64,000 nucleotides of DNA. Origin: Trichostrongylus colubriformis. Lineage: Eukaryota; Nematoda; Chromadorea; Rhabditida; Trichostrongylidae. Of the stretch, positions 1-11,975 are shown piece by piece; positions within the stretch are counted from its first letter, which is position 1; every line of letters starts with the position of its first letter. The stretch is from positions 17,845,725-17,909,724 of the forward strand of contig OZ022260.1 in assembly GCA_963978905.1 (NCBI GenBank). The letters run 5' to 3'. The notes beneath the pieces were generated by a model. It saw nothing but the letters and a program-made list of their open reading frames with translations, did no database searches and was not told where the DNA came from. The position numbers were made by a program, and so were the translations under genes.

Positions 1-234
1 AACTGTTAAGCTACCAAATAGTAATGTTTTCGATGGTGCCTGAAGTTGAGGATTTCGAAATTAAGGAAGATGGCTGTGGGTGGTGTTAAATTCATGTAAT
101 AATGCAGATGCATATATAAAAGACCTGTATACTAAATGATTTTTTTCTGTACCAGTCCGTCTCCAAGCAAGCTCGAAATACCTGAAGCATATACAAGGAT
201 TTCTCGTTCTTCATCCTTGTCTTCTGTGCGATGA
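1..234 (+). CDS. 3' end of an unidentified gene cut by the left edge
   Basis: Two exons are proposed. The first is open from the window edge (frame starting at base 3) to base 79, where it would splice at GTGGTG. The second runs from 156, after the strong acceptor tttttttctgtaccag, to a TGA at 232-234. The phases join (two bases plus one). The encoded C-terminus is acidic and then Ser/Arg-rich; it includes MVPEVEDFEIKEDG and ends SRSSSLSSVR, like a disordered tail. The donor at 80 is weak. The second exon is also open in another frame that ends at a GTAAGG donor at 239, so the frame is not certain. I do not recognise the family. Everything upstream lies outside the window. Confidence 0.45.
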
Positions 235-1922
235 GGAAGTAAGGGAGGATTCACTCTTATCATTTTGTGGAAAATGAGAAAATGCTATATTGGTGATATG
301 ATTTATATGCTCTATGACGCTGTTTTTGATTACATCATTGAAGAAAGTTACACATCTCTGTTTAAGCCATCTGAATTTTTTTCAAGCTTTATTTCATTAT
401 CATGTGATGGCCTATTTTTGCAGAAAAAAAACTTTATCTCTCACTTCAGTGGCAGAATCGAATTTCCAAGTTGAGAATGCGGAGAAACTGCTGAGTATTT
501 CGAACCATAGTATTTAATCCACCTGTGCCTTATACAAGTTATACACAACTGCAAAATGTTTGATTTCGTGCCTGTTTTTTAGTTATTTGAGACGTGACCA
601 AAGTTCACGTGAGGATTACAACCATGCCTAAAAGTTCAAGAAAAGAGCATGAGTAATGCCCAACAGCCCAAAAACACAACAAACTAAGAGTTTCAAAAAA
701 TAATCAGGTAAAGTATTAATGAACCAAGGCAAGCAAGGAAAAATTAACATTCAGAAAACGAAGAAGACAGAGGATGAGATTTCAGAAAGCCTTGATGCAA
801 CTACGCTCTTGAAACCAGCCTTTTGAATGGAGCAAATGACAGTCCGAATAAACTTGGTGAACAAGTTTATTGAAAAGTGATAGGACTCTAACGGCAAAAC
901 TTTTGCGTGACCTGTGCTCTTGAAATGCATACTTAGTTTGACAGTCCCACTCCCATTCATTTTATTGGATCTAATAACTTCATTGGATCTGGTAACTTCA
1001 AAAAATTTCGGAGAGATATGTATCATCTACCCTACCGGTCACCATTTTGAAAACCATCATCATTTCACCAATTACACGCCGGAAAGCCCAACTTTTGAGT
1101 CTCAGTTTTATTTATGCCCATGATGACATGATAGGGCTGTTCATTTTGTGTTTTATCTACCTGACCTATCACAAATAATACTTTCTCTCAGAAAAAAAAA
1201 CGAATGATCATCCACCTTCATGCTTCACACTGAGAGAAATTTCTTAGAGGCTTTTTCCCCTTTCCCATCCAAAATAATACGACCTCTCTCTTCCTCCCTG
1301 ACTTCTCAACCAATGCACGACCCTAGGCTCATCTGGTTCTAGTGGAATTGGTTACGTATAACTACAACTTCAATACGGATCCCCATGCCCGGTGCCCTTG
1401 AAGTAAGCTAACGAGCAAGCGTAAATTAATGATTCGGTTCTTACATTGACATACACTGGGTTAGCATATTATTATTTTTATACTAAATATTATTGTACTG
1501 CACAAGTCAAATTACGCTCCTGTAGAAAATATGCCTTCATGGAGTTTATATCGATCAAATTAGTTTCCTGGCTCTCATCACCCATCGTCAATCCCTCAAC
1601 TCTGATCCTCCTTGATTGCCATTGAAAACGAACAATAGTTGGGCTATCGCTGTACAGCAGCGACTTCACATCTGTTACTGATCGCTGAGCTTGATAACGC
1701 TGCTAATACTGACTGATCAGTCCAACACCCGCTGTACACAGGTTAATCGTCAGAGCGATGGGTTAGCATCGGAAGCAGCCAGGTGGTTGGAACCAGCTGC
1801 TGGCAGTCATTTACCGAATTCCGCTGATAGACAAGCTTCTGACAGCCGGCTGAAAAAAAGAGTTATCGTAATCAATCAATGATTACGGTAGTTGAAACCA
1901 GTATGGGATGTCTATAATTCAG
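235..1922. other. Intergenic stretch, no reliable gene
   Basis: AT-rich DNA with only short open frames. The segment 1680-1890 is richer in CpG and ends with a copy of the dispersed TACGGTA motif at 1884. I see no convincing exon. Confidence 0.4.
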
Positions 1923-2151
1923 TATGTGATACCTCGTTTTTCATGGATCAAAAACTATTCTGTGTAGATATCTTTTTTGGATAGCTATGTGAAGGCTTCG
2001 CTTTCTACCACTTGGAAAGTGGATCTTCCGATAGCCCTGTTTCGGATGTGCTTATTGTTAGCTATGGAATAAAGGTGCTGAAGAAAATGCCAGTGGACCG
2101 AGTTTTCGCGAGCCACCCACCCGTCCTGATATTCCGCACGGGCGCCTTTGA
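1923..2151 (+). CDS. 3' end of a possible gene, unidentified
   Basis: Two candidate exons: 1923-1963 (acceptor tctataattcag, donor GTAGAT) and 2062-2151 (acceptor gtgcttattgttag, ending in TGA). The 98-nt intron is in phase 0. The last exon encodes about 29 residues with several prolines, including ASGPSFREPPTRPD, and no known motif. No upstream exon in the required phase was found, so this may be the tail of a longer gene or a chance pairing of splice-like sites. Confidence 0.25.
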
Positions 2152-2395
2152 GGCGTCGTATTAGTGGTGATCATCCTGTTCATACTTCGCAATTACTGCC
2201 CTGCAACATGGACCTCTGGATATATGTAAGGTTTCTGTACGTCTTCTCGAAATTATTGTTGCAAAAAGTCTCACAATTAGATTCTGATGCAGAGCCTCAT
2301 TAGGATTAACTCAGTGCGGTAGGAACTGATAAGCCCGTTTTGAGACGCGCTACTTACACTCTTTAATTTAAAACTATAGTCGTATTAGAACTTAC

Positions 2396-3740
2396 TTGAC
2401 CTCTGCAGAAAGTTGTTTGTACCGTTCAACGTATTTCGCCTGTTTTTGTAGCTTCTTAAAACCAACTAGTCTACCAGTGGCAAAATGAGAACTTCGACAC
2501 TTGGTAGGATTTCTATAAAAAGGACCGTCCACATTATCACTAATGGTTTCCAGTGCAGATCCTTTTTTCTTCGTAACATAATTCTCCAGCCGCGAGTTCA
2601 CACCTGTCACTGATCGCCTGATCAGATAGACGATTCTTTTACGACGCTTGTCCTTATATGAATAATGACCACCAGCTGCGAACACCTGACCACAACAGAA
2701 TCGTCGTGATTGGTACCATTTGTTCGGAAAACTTGGCATCATATGATGCGTAGATGTGCCACAATCCACTGACAGCAATCTTTCACATCGCTAGCCTTAA
2801 AATGATTGGTTGATCGTCACCGTGGTTTATGGCACTTTCGTGCAATCTACGTGATACATCCCAGCAAAAGCAGCTGTGGAATGTTGCAGAGTGAAAAAAA
2901 AAGTTGCGAATCGATCGTGGTTACGGTAGTCGTTTAATGTTCATGACAAGGATAATCATAAAATTGTTCCGATGATAATGGCTCTGTCAAAAAAGGATTC
3001 GGCAATGGCAGCTATTAACTTGTTACTTGAGTTTCGAACCTCTTCATATTTGATGTTGTAAAAAAAAACTAGGAAGAAATTCCAAGATCCGGCTGCATAC
3101 GCAATAGTGAAGTACAATTTTTCTTTGTTGATATGATCAGCTGATCAGTTTATTTGCTCGGTGAGTTCTTGGCCATTATACCAACCTTGCAAAAGGCTCT
3201 TCTAGGCTCAATGTTTAATGAGCACTAATTTTGTCCTCCCAAGGGTCAGGTTGTGGGTTGGTTGACCACGCAACTGAGGATTGTACGACGATCTCTCCGT
3301 TAAAGATGTAGTACTGGTATCATTCATTTCAAAGCGGTTTTCTCAATATATTTATAATGGGCACCTGAACTGCCTCCAAAGTGAGGATCAAGAGTCGGGA
3401 ATGTGTTGTAAATTTACAGGCAAGTAGAACCTGCTCGTGTCGTCATACATATGTAGAACAAATAATATTTAATTGTTCTCATCGTGAAACACAATCCCAT
3501 TCCGAAAAAATTCAAGAAAATGATGGACTTTTCGATTAGCGTTGTTTTCTTCATCATCCGCAGACGAAACACCGCGCCCACAGATCATCCATCACCTATT
3601 CTACACCCTAGCTCACTTTTCTCAAAGAAATAACAAGCTAACAAGTTCATCTCAAAACCTACGTCCCTCTTCCTTTGACCGGTAGTTTGAGGAGATCCAC
3701 AGCAGAGGAATCGGACAGCCACATATCCATTGGTAATATA
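2396..3740 (-). CDS. Possible two-exon gene segment, unidentified
   Basis: The larger exon (2790 down to 2396) starts after an AG acceptor, stays open for 131 codons and ends at a GTAAGT donor. Its product is basic, and the last part (KKLQKQAKYVERYKQLSAEV) looks helical or coiled-coil. A smaller candidate exon (3740 to 3663) has a good acceptor (caactatttacag) and a GTAGGT donor, but all three of its frames are open, so its translation is undecided. The join between the two exons is inferred from phase only. The coiled-coil end recalls SMC-type helices, but the rest does not, and I assign no function. Confidence 0.3.
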
Positions 3741-4952
3741 CTGTAAATAGTTGAATGCATGATGTATTGAATGAATTCGATGATAAAATAGCAGAAAAAT
3801 CAAAGAGCAAAAATTGCCATACGTGGCCCGAACATTATAGACCAATTAAAAGAAATAAACTCATTCGAGCTGTTCGGCTCAGTCAATCAAGCTACTGCAG
3901 TAAAAGAAATTAAAACGCATTAGAGAATGTTAATAAATAATGAAATATGGGAATGTGATAATAATATTTCAATATTTCATACTCAAGTGGGGAGAATCTC
4001 CTCCAAAAATTCACAAAAATCAATGGATTTATGAAAGTCGGGAAAAATTGGGAAAAAATGAAGCATAAGCAAAAGATCAGCCAAACTGCTGGATTGCTGA
4101 GTGACGGTGAACGCCACTACCGAAAGCTTCCGATGGGTTTTCTCGAATGTGCCCTTCATGCTTCATGCTATTCATCCGGTGTTATTATCCTCAACAACCA
4201 GTTTTCAATAAATGGCCACAGCATATCTCGGACGGTCCCTCAGTAATGAAATTGAACCCATAATGACCATTAGTAAAGTCAGCTGGTCTCGAGGTCAATA
4301 GGTCATTAACAAGTAACAGAAACGCCAAACACTCGATGACGTCATCACGATATACGGTAGATATCTGCTGTTTAGAACGTGAGGAAAGATGTGACTGCAC
4401 GTGTCAGATGATATACGATAGCACAATCGGCAACTGTTCAACATGTGCCACCGGATGCGAACTCATACTTACGCAATGCCAAACATTTAGGTTGAGAAGT
4501 TAATCCGATTAACTACAGTAATGCGTGAATGGTACGAAAAATAGCGGTTTTACACGGAAGATACATGTGTGTTAAAACATTGCAACTATGGATTCAGCTT
4601 TGATTGTTAACTTCGATAATATTGAGCGGTTCTCTGCTTCTTCCTGTCCCAGGCCGGTTCCCATAGAATGCCAGTTTTATTCGAATCGTTTTAATGTCAG
4701 CGGCACCGAAATGGGCTCACATAGGTAAATGGAGGACAAAGAGTTGGAAGGTTCTTATTACAATCAGTCCTATGAGATTCACTAAGGTAATTACTTCAGA
4801 AGTGAAATGAACAAGAAATGATCAACATCATCACTAAATACTCAAGTAAAGGTCGTAAAGCCCATCGAGCCGACGAAGTAATGAAACATTGAACTAATCA
4901 GATCCCACTAAAACATTGACTCTGACTTTAAAAGTATTCATCCAAGCGGAAT
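3741..4952. other. Intergenic stretch, no reliable gene
   Basis: AT-rich DNA. It contains one perfect TGACGTCA site (4337-4344) and one TACGGTA motif at 4353, each possible by chance. No exon with paired splice sites was found. Confidence 0.35.
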
Positions 4953-5347
4953 ATGGGCAGAGCAACATTTCTATCCATGCTTCGAAATGAAATCGAGCAT
5001 CGCTCAGCAATCAACGCTTCATTCCTTTATTATACCGCGTTTGCTAATGCAATCATATGTCTCCGAGTTGAGATCAGTGTAAGTGTCGAATGCCATCTCT
5101 GTCTAACAATACATATGGGTTTTGAAGACGAGGTCTCCCTTTTAAGAGCCCGTGGAAAACGGAAACCAGGCTGACTCTTTTTTACGAGACCTCCAACGAA
5201 ATTTCACCTCACCTGATCTATCTTATTTCCCACAAAATCTTACACAATCGGAAAATAGTAGTTTACTACAACCATATATTATCATACAAATTTAAGCGCT
5301 TTCGAATAAAAACCATTTTCTCAAGCGAAGTCTGTAGCAATATCTAA
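4953..5347 (+). CDS. Possible two-exon small gene, unidentified
   Basis: Exon 1 runs 4953-5078 from an ATG to a GTAAGT donor. A 68-nt intron follows, then exon 2 runs 5147-5347 after the acceptor ggtctcccttttaag to a TAA. The phase-0 join gives a protein of about 108 residues. It is rich in Tyr, Ile and Arg/Lys in its second half (KILHNRKIVVYYNHILSYKF) and has no clear signal peptide or family motif. An in-frame TAA lies shortly upstream of the ATG (4938-4940), so the start is plausible, although exon 1 could be internal. Confidence 0.35.
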
Positions 5348-5810
5348 AGCTGCGAGAATATAACTGAGTCTACCATAATCATGCCGCTGGTAAATGAAAA
5401 ATTGGTCGTAAACCATTAGCGCTCTATCAAAAGGCATTTTTTACTTGTCTAGGACTATTTTCACACACTGAGGGACTGGAAATACACAAGTGGACAGAAG
5501 TAAGACCGTAGCCTTTTTCAGTGATGCAGGATACTTTCTATTGCGGTCAATACCACCATCACCAGTGAGTAATATGTATGTAGGCAGTGCAAATGAAGTT
5601 GCTAACGTTTTATAATTGTTTTTTCACATTTTTCGAAATGAAAATCAAGGTAACACTAGAAATAAGAGAATTTTGGTGGTGAAATTTTCAAGTGATAGAT
5701 GCAAAAGCTCCAAATCTGCGTTTGTTGTGCCATCATACGTGTATACTTGAAGATCTGCTTGCAGTTTTGTAGTGAATTATGGCTGCTATGCTTGCTTACT
5801 TTCATGGTAG

Positions 5811-6337
5811 GACAACGTGACAAGGCTGATCATAACTACTTTTGTACTTTTCTGAAGCGGTTGTGTGAGACTGTAGCTAACGACTCGTATGAAGAGCGCA
5901 TAGATTCTTTCAATATCTCTCAGAGCTTCCCTTCGGTAGCAGAAAAAGGATCCAGTCCCCGTATTATTCAAGGTACTTTCGATCACATAGCGTATTCGAT
6001 CACCTGTATCTGTGTATGTACGTCTTTAGATGACTATCAATCGCATGAATCAGTGTTTTATTATGGCATCATATCGTCTTTATTGATTTTTTATGTGAAT
6101 CATCAACATGTGTGAGGTCGATCGTAAATAATGGGGTGGTCCACAGCTGATCGTTTCTTTTATGGGCCTTTGAATTCTCCCAGCATCATGCCTTATGTAC
6201 CTTTGCTAGGTAGTCTTATTGTTAGCTATCTTGATAGAGACCCGCTATTCATGACATTCAGACGAATTAACTCGTTCATTCAATGGCGTACCTTGACGCT
6301 TATCAAAAGGCAGGTTGAAGAAATAATTGCACTATGA
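5811..6337 (+). CDS. Possible three-exon gene 3' part, hydrophobic C-terminus
   Basis: Exons are 5811-5972, 6030-6111 and 6184-6337. The introns are 57 and 72 nt with donors GTACTT and GTGAGG and acceptors gtacgtctttag and ttgaattctcccag. All junction phases agree. The first exon encodes a polar stretch (DKADHNYFCTFLKRLCETVA). The second and third contain two hydrophobic stretches (FYYGIISSLLIFYV and VPLLGSLIVSYL) that could be membrane segments, followed by a basic amphipathic end and TGA. Exon 1 begins mid-codon, so at least one upstream exon is missing. I do not recognise the family. The first intron is a multiple of three without a stop, so it could be retained. Confidence 0.42.
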
Positions 6338-6836
6338 GGGAACAAAGGGAAACAATACACCAACATTTATCATTGTCTGAAAACACTTTAACAATAAATT
6401 TTCAAAACTTCACTATATAGTAACTGAGAATTACTTACAAAATATTGTCCGAGGAAAGTGTGGGAAGTCCTCACTCATACACTGTTCATACTTTGCGCCG
6501 ACAGGGCGTAGCTACCTTCAAAGGCAGCGAGACAGAGTGGCACGGAGAGGGTGTCAACACGACGCAGTAAGTAAAAGATGGTGGCACTGGCAGAGACGCA
6601 GAGACACGCAACCATACGTACCCTGCCGGCCAACACCTCAAAGTTTGAGCGCGGCCCCATCCTTCCGCAAGAATATAATACTTTTTGGCAAGTTCGAAAT
6701 GACAAATTATGATGATGTGATTGTTTTGTCTGTGACATGGAAGTCCTCATAACCAGATTTATTGCATGCAGTGTTGATCAATAAATAATCAAATACAAAT
6801 ACATGATGGATCATCTCTTGTCTGGTCACGTTCAAG

Positions 6837-7047
6837 TAAAAGTCATAGAGAGAGAATCGTGGTAATACAGAGGGAAGAGAACCTTCGTCTAAAAAATCGT
6901 TTCAAGACGTCATACGACTGGAATGCAGGATTTCCTGTGAGCTCCCTTATTTTGTCAGGTCCCTTACCACCTGGGAGCCTCAATCTTTGCTATGAATTAT
7001 CCCAGGAGCTGATATCCGGTAGCAGCTGTCTATGTCATTCATTGTGA
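6837..7047 (+). CDS. Possible 3' two exons of an unidentified gene
   Basis: Exon 6837-6936 (acceptor cttgtctggtcacgttcaag, donor GTGAGC) joins exon 7006-7047 (acceptor tgaattatcccag, ending in TGA) across a 69-nt intron in phase 0. The product is basic and polar (REENLRLKNRFKTSYDW), then ends in a short Ser/Cys tail. No domain is recognised. The upstream exon is not found. Confidence 0.35.
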
Positions 7048-9644
7048 ACTCATCACAGTCAAACATATCATATTACTAATCGCTAACTGATAGCTACCAT
7101 ACGTTAGCATATCATTACAATGTCGCCTAACAACAGTGTAATTACAGCAGTAGGAAACGAGAAAGTATCATATGTCTTCAGACGTAAGGTGGTATTGCTT
7201 CTAGCGTTCCATGAAGACTCTTAGTCCCATACAGCAACTGGAGAAGCACACCGATTATGGAATGCCTTGTGAGATGAAATGGATCAGAACTTGGCATGAT
7301 ATCTGAAATACCATTCTTTTGATCGTCCATTTTTAGACTCGGTTTAAGCAGCCCAGACTCCAAACTGCATTGCTACCATTTCTAGCACATTTAGAAATAC
7401 GGCCGAACTATTGACTCAGTTTATAATTGCAAGAAAGTTGGGTAGGAAAGATGAGGCTTGGCACAACAAGGTTAAATAAGATGTGAGGTAATGGGCATTT
7501 CCTTTCACGTAATCTATTTTGTAATTTTTTCCCGTAATTTTTTCGTAATTAGTAAGCGTCCTTCGAGGAACACTTAGCTAAAAAGAAGAAATGACAGGGT
7601 GAACATGCGCTGTTCAAGTTCGTAGAAGAGTATCTTAAAAGCAAAAGGGCTCACTGATTTCCTCCTCTAAGATAGGTGATGCTGAGTATCTGATCAAGGT
7701 AGTTTAACTACGAACACGGTTTCAATAATTATATCGAAAAAATATGCTTTCAGGTAGAAGTTCCAGAATCGGGTACGGTATATTCTCATGTTTGCTCAGC
7801 TCAACAACGATTAATTCCGGCGAAATTCTTATGGATCACCTGATGAATTCAATTTCGAATCGCTGGGGATACGTGAAAGGACCCAGTGTTAGGTCAAAAA
7901 TTGCAGCGATATGTTATGCAGCGGCAATATTTGCGCGCAAGTTTGCAATTCCAACGACGGTAGCATCTTGCGTGCGAAGGGCTCCGCGTCGAACGTCGTA
8001 GAATGATTTTTGACCCAATGCTCGTTATGTATAGAGTCCTTTCGAAATGCTTTATTATTATGCTGTCGGAAACTCACGATCCTTTAAAAGCTTAACAAAA
8101 ACTGAGACTCCAAATATTCATTTAAAAAAACTCAAAAGGCCGAAACTCGAAAGGAGTGTTAAGCACCGAAATAATGTTAAAAAAATTCCAAAACACTTTT
8201 GCGGGGCTTTCTGAGTTTTTTGAGTAAATATTCTGAAGTCTCGAATGTTACTGAGCACTTTAGAAATGTCTGGAGTCCCATGAAAGCTTCAAATTTTTTT
8301 CTTTTCATAGGAGACTTCTCAAGTGCTGGGTTACCAGATGATTTATATCTGTCACAGCCATCCTCACCAACGGCATTTTGGAAGCGACGGTGATTCAAAA
8401 GTGGACTCATGAGATGCCTGTAAAATGTTCTCCAGAGTCCTTTTTTGTTCACATCCAGGTCCCCCAATCGAAAAGACTTCAACATGCCGAACCTCGTTAC
8501 CACTTCACTCCGAACACTAAATACGGGTTTCGTGACGAGGATAAATGTGTTCTACAGTATCCTTGACAGTGATCATAAATTTCCATACGCACACCCAAAA
8601 TTGTGTGGTGTTGAGTACAGCGCGAACCATGCTAATACTTCGTTTACACCGCGCCGCATGATGTATTTCCGCGGAAAAACTCGCGCCACAGGCGTTAAAT
8701 GAATTGCGGCCAGCGCACAGGGCTCGATTGTAGACCACGATAACTACTGCCTCGTGATGAAAAACGACTTCTAGCGGAGCTTTTCAACGCCATTAATCCA
8801 GCACTATTAGAATTCCAATTCTACATGAAAGAATCGTAGACAGAAGTTTTAACTCTTCTGTTACCCATATATTATATATATGTTGTAATTGCCAACCAAA
8901 ATACGCGTACAAAATACCACGCAAAAAAGCAAGGAGCTGGCAAAGATAAAGCTCCTCAAAGTGACGTCTGTCAAGGGAAAAGAGTCCAACACGAGCAGTC
9001 GCGAGAGCTCTAACTATAAGAGCAAAAAGGCAACGGTCACGTTGTCGTGGGAGTTCGGTTGGAAAGCAGGGTAGTTGCAAATCAACACTGGGCGCGAAAA
9101 TTTGAACTGCGCTGTGTCCATCGCCGGCTGTTCAAATGCTATGGCGGGAATTCAAATGGGTTGTGCTTCTTCCAGTTTTCCTATTTCTGCTCTCATAAAA
9201 AGGAAATTTCATGGTTATTTCGTGTCTCTGTTGGTGTATTGCATTTTATAAAGTAATTCTCAGAGAAGTTAGAATGAGGGAGTTTCCAAGGACGATTGCT
9301 TTAGCAACTACAACAAAGATCAGTAAAAAGGGCATCGGTCACTCCACAAAAATATCATTGGTATTTTCAAAGCATGACCATTGAATAGTGTGAATTCCAT
9401 TTGATATCTCTCATCTGACGGCGATTTTCATCGCGAACGACGACCACCAAAGGCGTTTCCGGTCCTCGTTTCTCTTTATGGGGATGTTGACGTTATGACA
9501 CAGAACGTTATCACTGTTAGCTTCATAACCGCTTCCTGTGCAAAACACTGATCACCACGCTATTTCCACAGACTTGATTGACATTTTTTTTGGCCGGAAA
9601 AGTTCGTACCTACAGTAATATGGCTTACATAAAATTTACGATAT
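7048..9644. other. Intergenic or intronic stretch
   Basis: No exon pair could be closed here. A minus-strand open frame at 7178-7363 follows a weak acceptor, and another covers 8177-8503; neither has convincing splice partners. A short dispersed repeat lies at 8180-8252. Confidence 0.3.
8180..8252 (-). repeat. Short dispersed repeat, copy 1
   Basis: Read on the minus strand, this segment matches the plus-strand segment 11127-11195 with scattered substitutions. Shared blocks include aatattta(c/t)tca and actca(g/a)aa. A weaker third copy may lie at 8104-8150. Both clear copies are open in the same relative frame (SVTFETSEYL against SVTTEAPQYL), so the repeat may derive from a coding sequence. 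Confidence 0.4.
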
Positions 9645-9866
9645 GTTCAGATATCACGAAGCAGATCGTTGCGATTCAGTGGAAACCAGTTTGAAAGCCA
9701 TTTAACACCTTTCTAGCGTATGAACGCTACAGTACACCCCCTACAATGTTGTTGGGAAAAGTTCCTATTTAAACAACCAGTCAGACCAAGTGGCTTAGAA
9801 AGGTGTTAAATGGCTTTCAAACTGGTTTCCACTGAATCGCAACGATCTGCTTCGTGATATCTGAAC
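9645..9866. repeat. Perfect 71-bp inverted repeat with 80-bp spacer
   Basis: Arm 9645-9715 is the exact reverse complement of arm 9796-9866. No mismatch was seen over 71 positions, and the spacer is 9716-9795. Read inward, each arm begins with a splice-acceptor-like edge (ttcag, with the T-rich run in the flank) followed by a short open frame that ends ITKQIVAIQWKPV and a TGA. On the minus strand that frame continues upstream of the right arm (to about 10041), so the right arm may be the original and the left arm an inverted copy. Identity this high suggests a recent event, or an artefact of assembly. Confidence 0.9.
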
Positions 9867-11975
9867 AACATGAGCCGACCCATGAAAGAGATGGTTGGCC
9901 AACAAAGGAGACTGCAGACTTATGGTAGGACTTCCATGAATGGAGAAATTTACGAAAGCAAAACGGATCCAGGTAATCTAGGTAGTTCAGGTGTTTAGGT
10001 AGTCCAATTAATAAGACTGGATCCCTGAGCTTGCGCAGCATCGTCTACCTAATGTCAAATAGAACCACAAAAACGTGGTTTCCACCGTGTTAAGGAGCGT
10101 TGTACAGGAAAACACAAATAATCGACCTAACTACAGGCACCAATGGGATGCATTATTCTGGTCGACTAGTGAGAAGGAATTCTATAAGACTGTAGTCCGC
10201 CTTGACCCAGAGGGAATATCAGCCAGGTCAGAGCACTCTCAACGAGGGGAAAGGATGGAGATTTCAGGCTCATTCAACTCTTCTTGGAATGAGCCACATC
10301 TCCTAGTTCTATTCAGAAATTAAGTGGCAGGTGGATGCGATATGGACTTCAAAACTTACGTGGGTCAGCCGATGTTCAAATCAATGCTCATAACCTCCGA
10401 TGAGTGTGGTGCCGATTTAACGGCCTCGTAGGAATAACAAGCTTTTTCAGCCTGGGCAAGTATTAATACGATTTTTGATCCCCTTACCACTCTAGTGAGA
10501 GATGGCCAGCCGTCACCGTGTAGTGTCCCCTTAGAGCGAGCGTTCCCAAAAACGTATTGCATCAATATCTCTGGTACCTGGCGCGATGGTGAAGAACTAT
10601 GAGTGAATCCACTGCGGTACACATGGTTCTGGAACTAAACCCTTCTCGTGCTCACCTGTAGTGATCAACGACACCAATTTGTTTAACCCAAACAATACTG
10701 CAGGTCGGCGATTCAGGTTGAATGATGAATGCGCGGCTATCTTGAACTCGTTGGACGACCTGTAGTGATTACCAAACCAAATGGAGGTTACGTTGTGCCT
10801 GAGGCTATGAGCGAACACAGCAGTCGTCAAGAGGTTTTCCATCAACTAAGCAGACGTCACTAGACGAGGTGTTCCCTGCTTCGAAGGAGATCGTTTCATT
10901 GTCTTCAAAATACAAAATTTACTGCTCAAAAGCTCTGCGGCAGCATTTCGCAGTGGTTTCAAAATGTACTACTACGTTAAGAGACGGATTTAACTGATTT
11001 GGTGCATCTGTGTGGCCTTGAATTGAATGGATCAATAGAGATCATCTTGACAAAGTGGTGAGGACGGTCGGCCATGTGGGGAGTCCGATCTCAACGATTT
11101 GTACTAGCTGAATGTTCAGTAACAACTGAGGCTCCTCAATATTTATTCAGAAACTCAAAAGACCCCTCAAAAGTCTCGAAAGTTTTCTGGAATATTGAAG
11201 ACTTGTGCCAGCAACAATCTGCAATAGGCCAAAAATGCCTTGGATCAGTTGGAAACTTTTAGAATGTTATCGTAAGGTACGTACGGAGATTATATGTAGA
11301 TAAAAGCAGAATGATTAATATAATATCTCTGGACTATCGCTACTTAAAAGCACGGGAGGAGCACTGAAAAGCTTTCAGGATTCAGAAGGTCTCAGATTCG
11401 AGAACTGAATACTACTTGCTGTCTGGCAATTGTGGGCTTGACGACCTATAATAGACTAAAAAGGGCAAAGATTTAGGTTTAATGTGCATAGCATGTAATA
11501 TCCTCTCCAACACTCCTATGAACATTTTTATCATTGCATTTACAAAGTGCACAAGTATATGTTACAAATGCTCAATAATAGTAGAGACCTTTCATATACA
11601 GCACACATTCAAAGTGGTTATAAAGTTGAATTCAATGAGGTAGATGTCGTAGCTTTTCTTCTCAGATTTTTCTCACTTCTCAGATCTTTTCAGATTGCAT
11701 TCGGACGACGGAAGCAGCCCTTCACACCGCTAACTTTTTCTTTATGAAACAAAACGGCAAATGTGGCTGATCAGATATATAAGTGATTCTGAATGTGGGT
11801 GGTATACGTGAACTACCTGGAGTGCGCTGGCGGAGTCCACCGTTTCATCCCCTCATGCGGTATATCTTCGATGAGAGAGAAGGTTGCCCCCATAAGGCTT
11901 CATGGGAAAACGTTCTTTAGTTCCCATGTTCTCCCTCGTTAGAACTTCGGCATGATGTGACGACTGTTCATTTTT
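9867..11975. other. Intergenic or intronic stretch
   Basis: Minus-strand open frames at 9817-10041 and 10365-10845 lack closed splice partners. The dispersed repeat at 11127-11195 is the only repeat seen. No reliable gene was found. Confidence 0.3.
11127..11195 (+). repeat. Short dispersed repeat, copy 2
   Basis: Counterpart of the minus-strand copy at 8180-8252, with the same relative open frame. No terminal repeats or target duplications are visible, so it is not assigned to a transposon class. Confidence 0.4.

Noticed and set aside
2396..2480. SMC-like coiled coil in the minus-strand exon
   Set aside because: Only about 20 residues resemble an SMC helix. The rest of the exon does not look like any SMC region.
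4337..4344. Perfect TGACGTCA site (also at 41033-41040)
   Set aside because: About one copy of this 8-mer is expected by chance in 64 kb. No promoter context was seen at either site.
7178..7363. Minus-strand 61-codon frame after a weak acceptor
   Set aside because: No donor, no partner exon and no motif; kept only as a note in the gap entry.
10365..10845. Two overlapping minus-strand open frames
   Set aside because: No paired splice sites were found around them.
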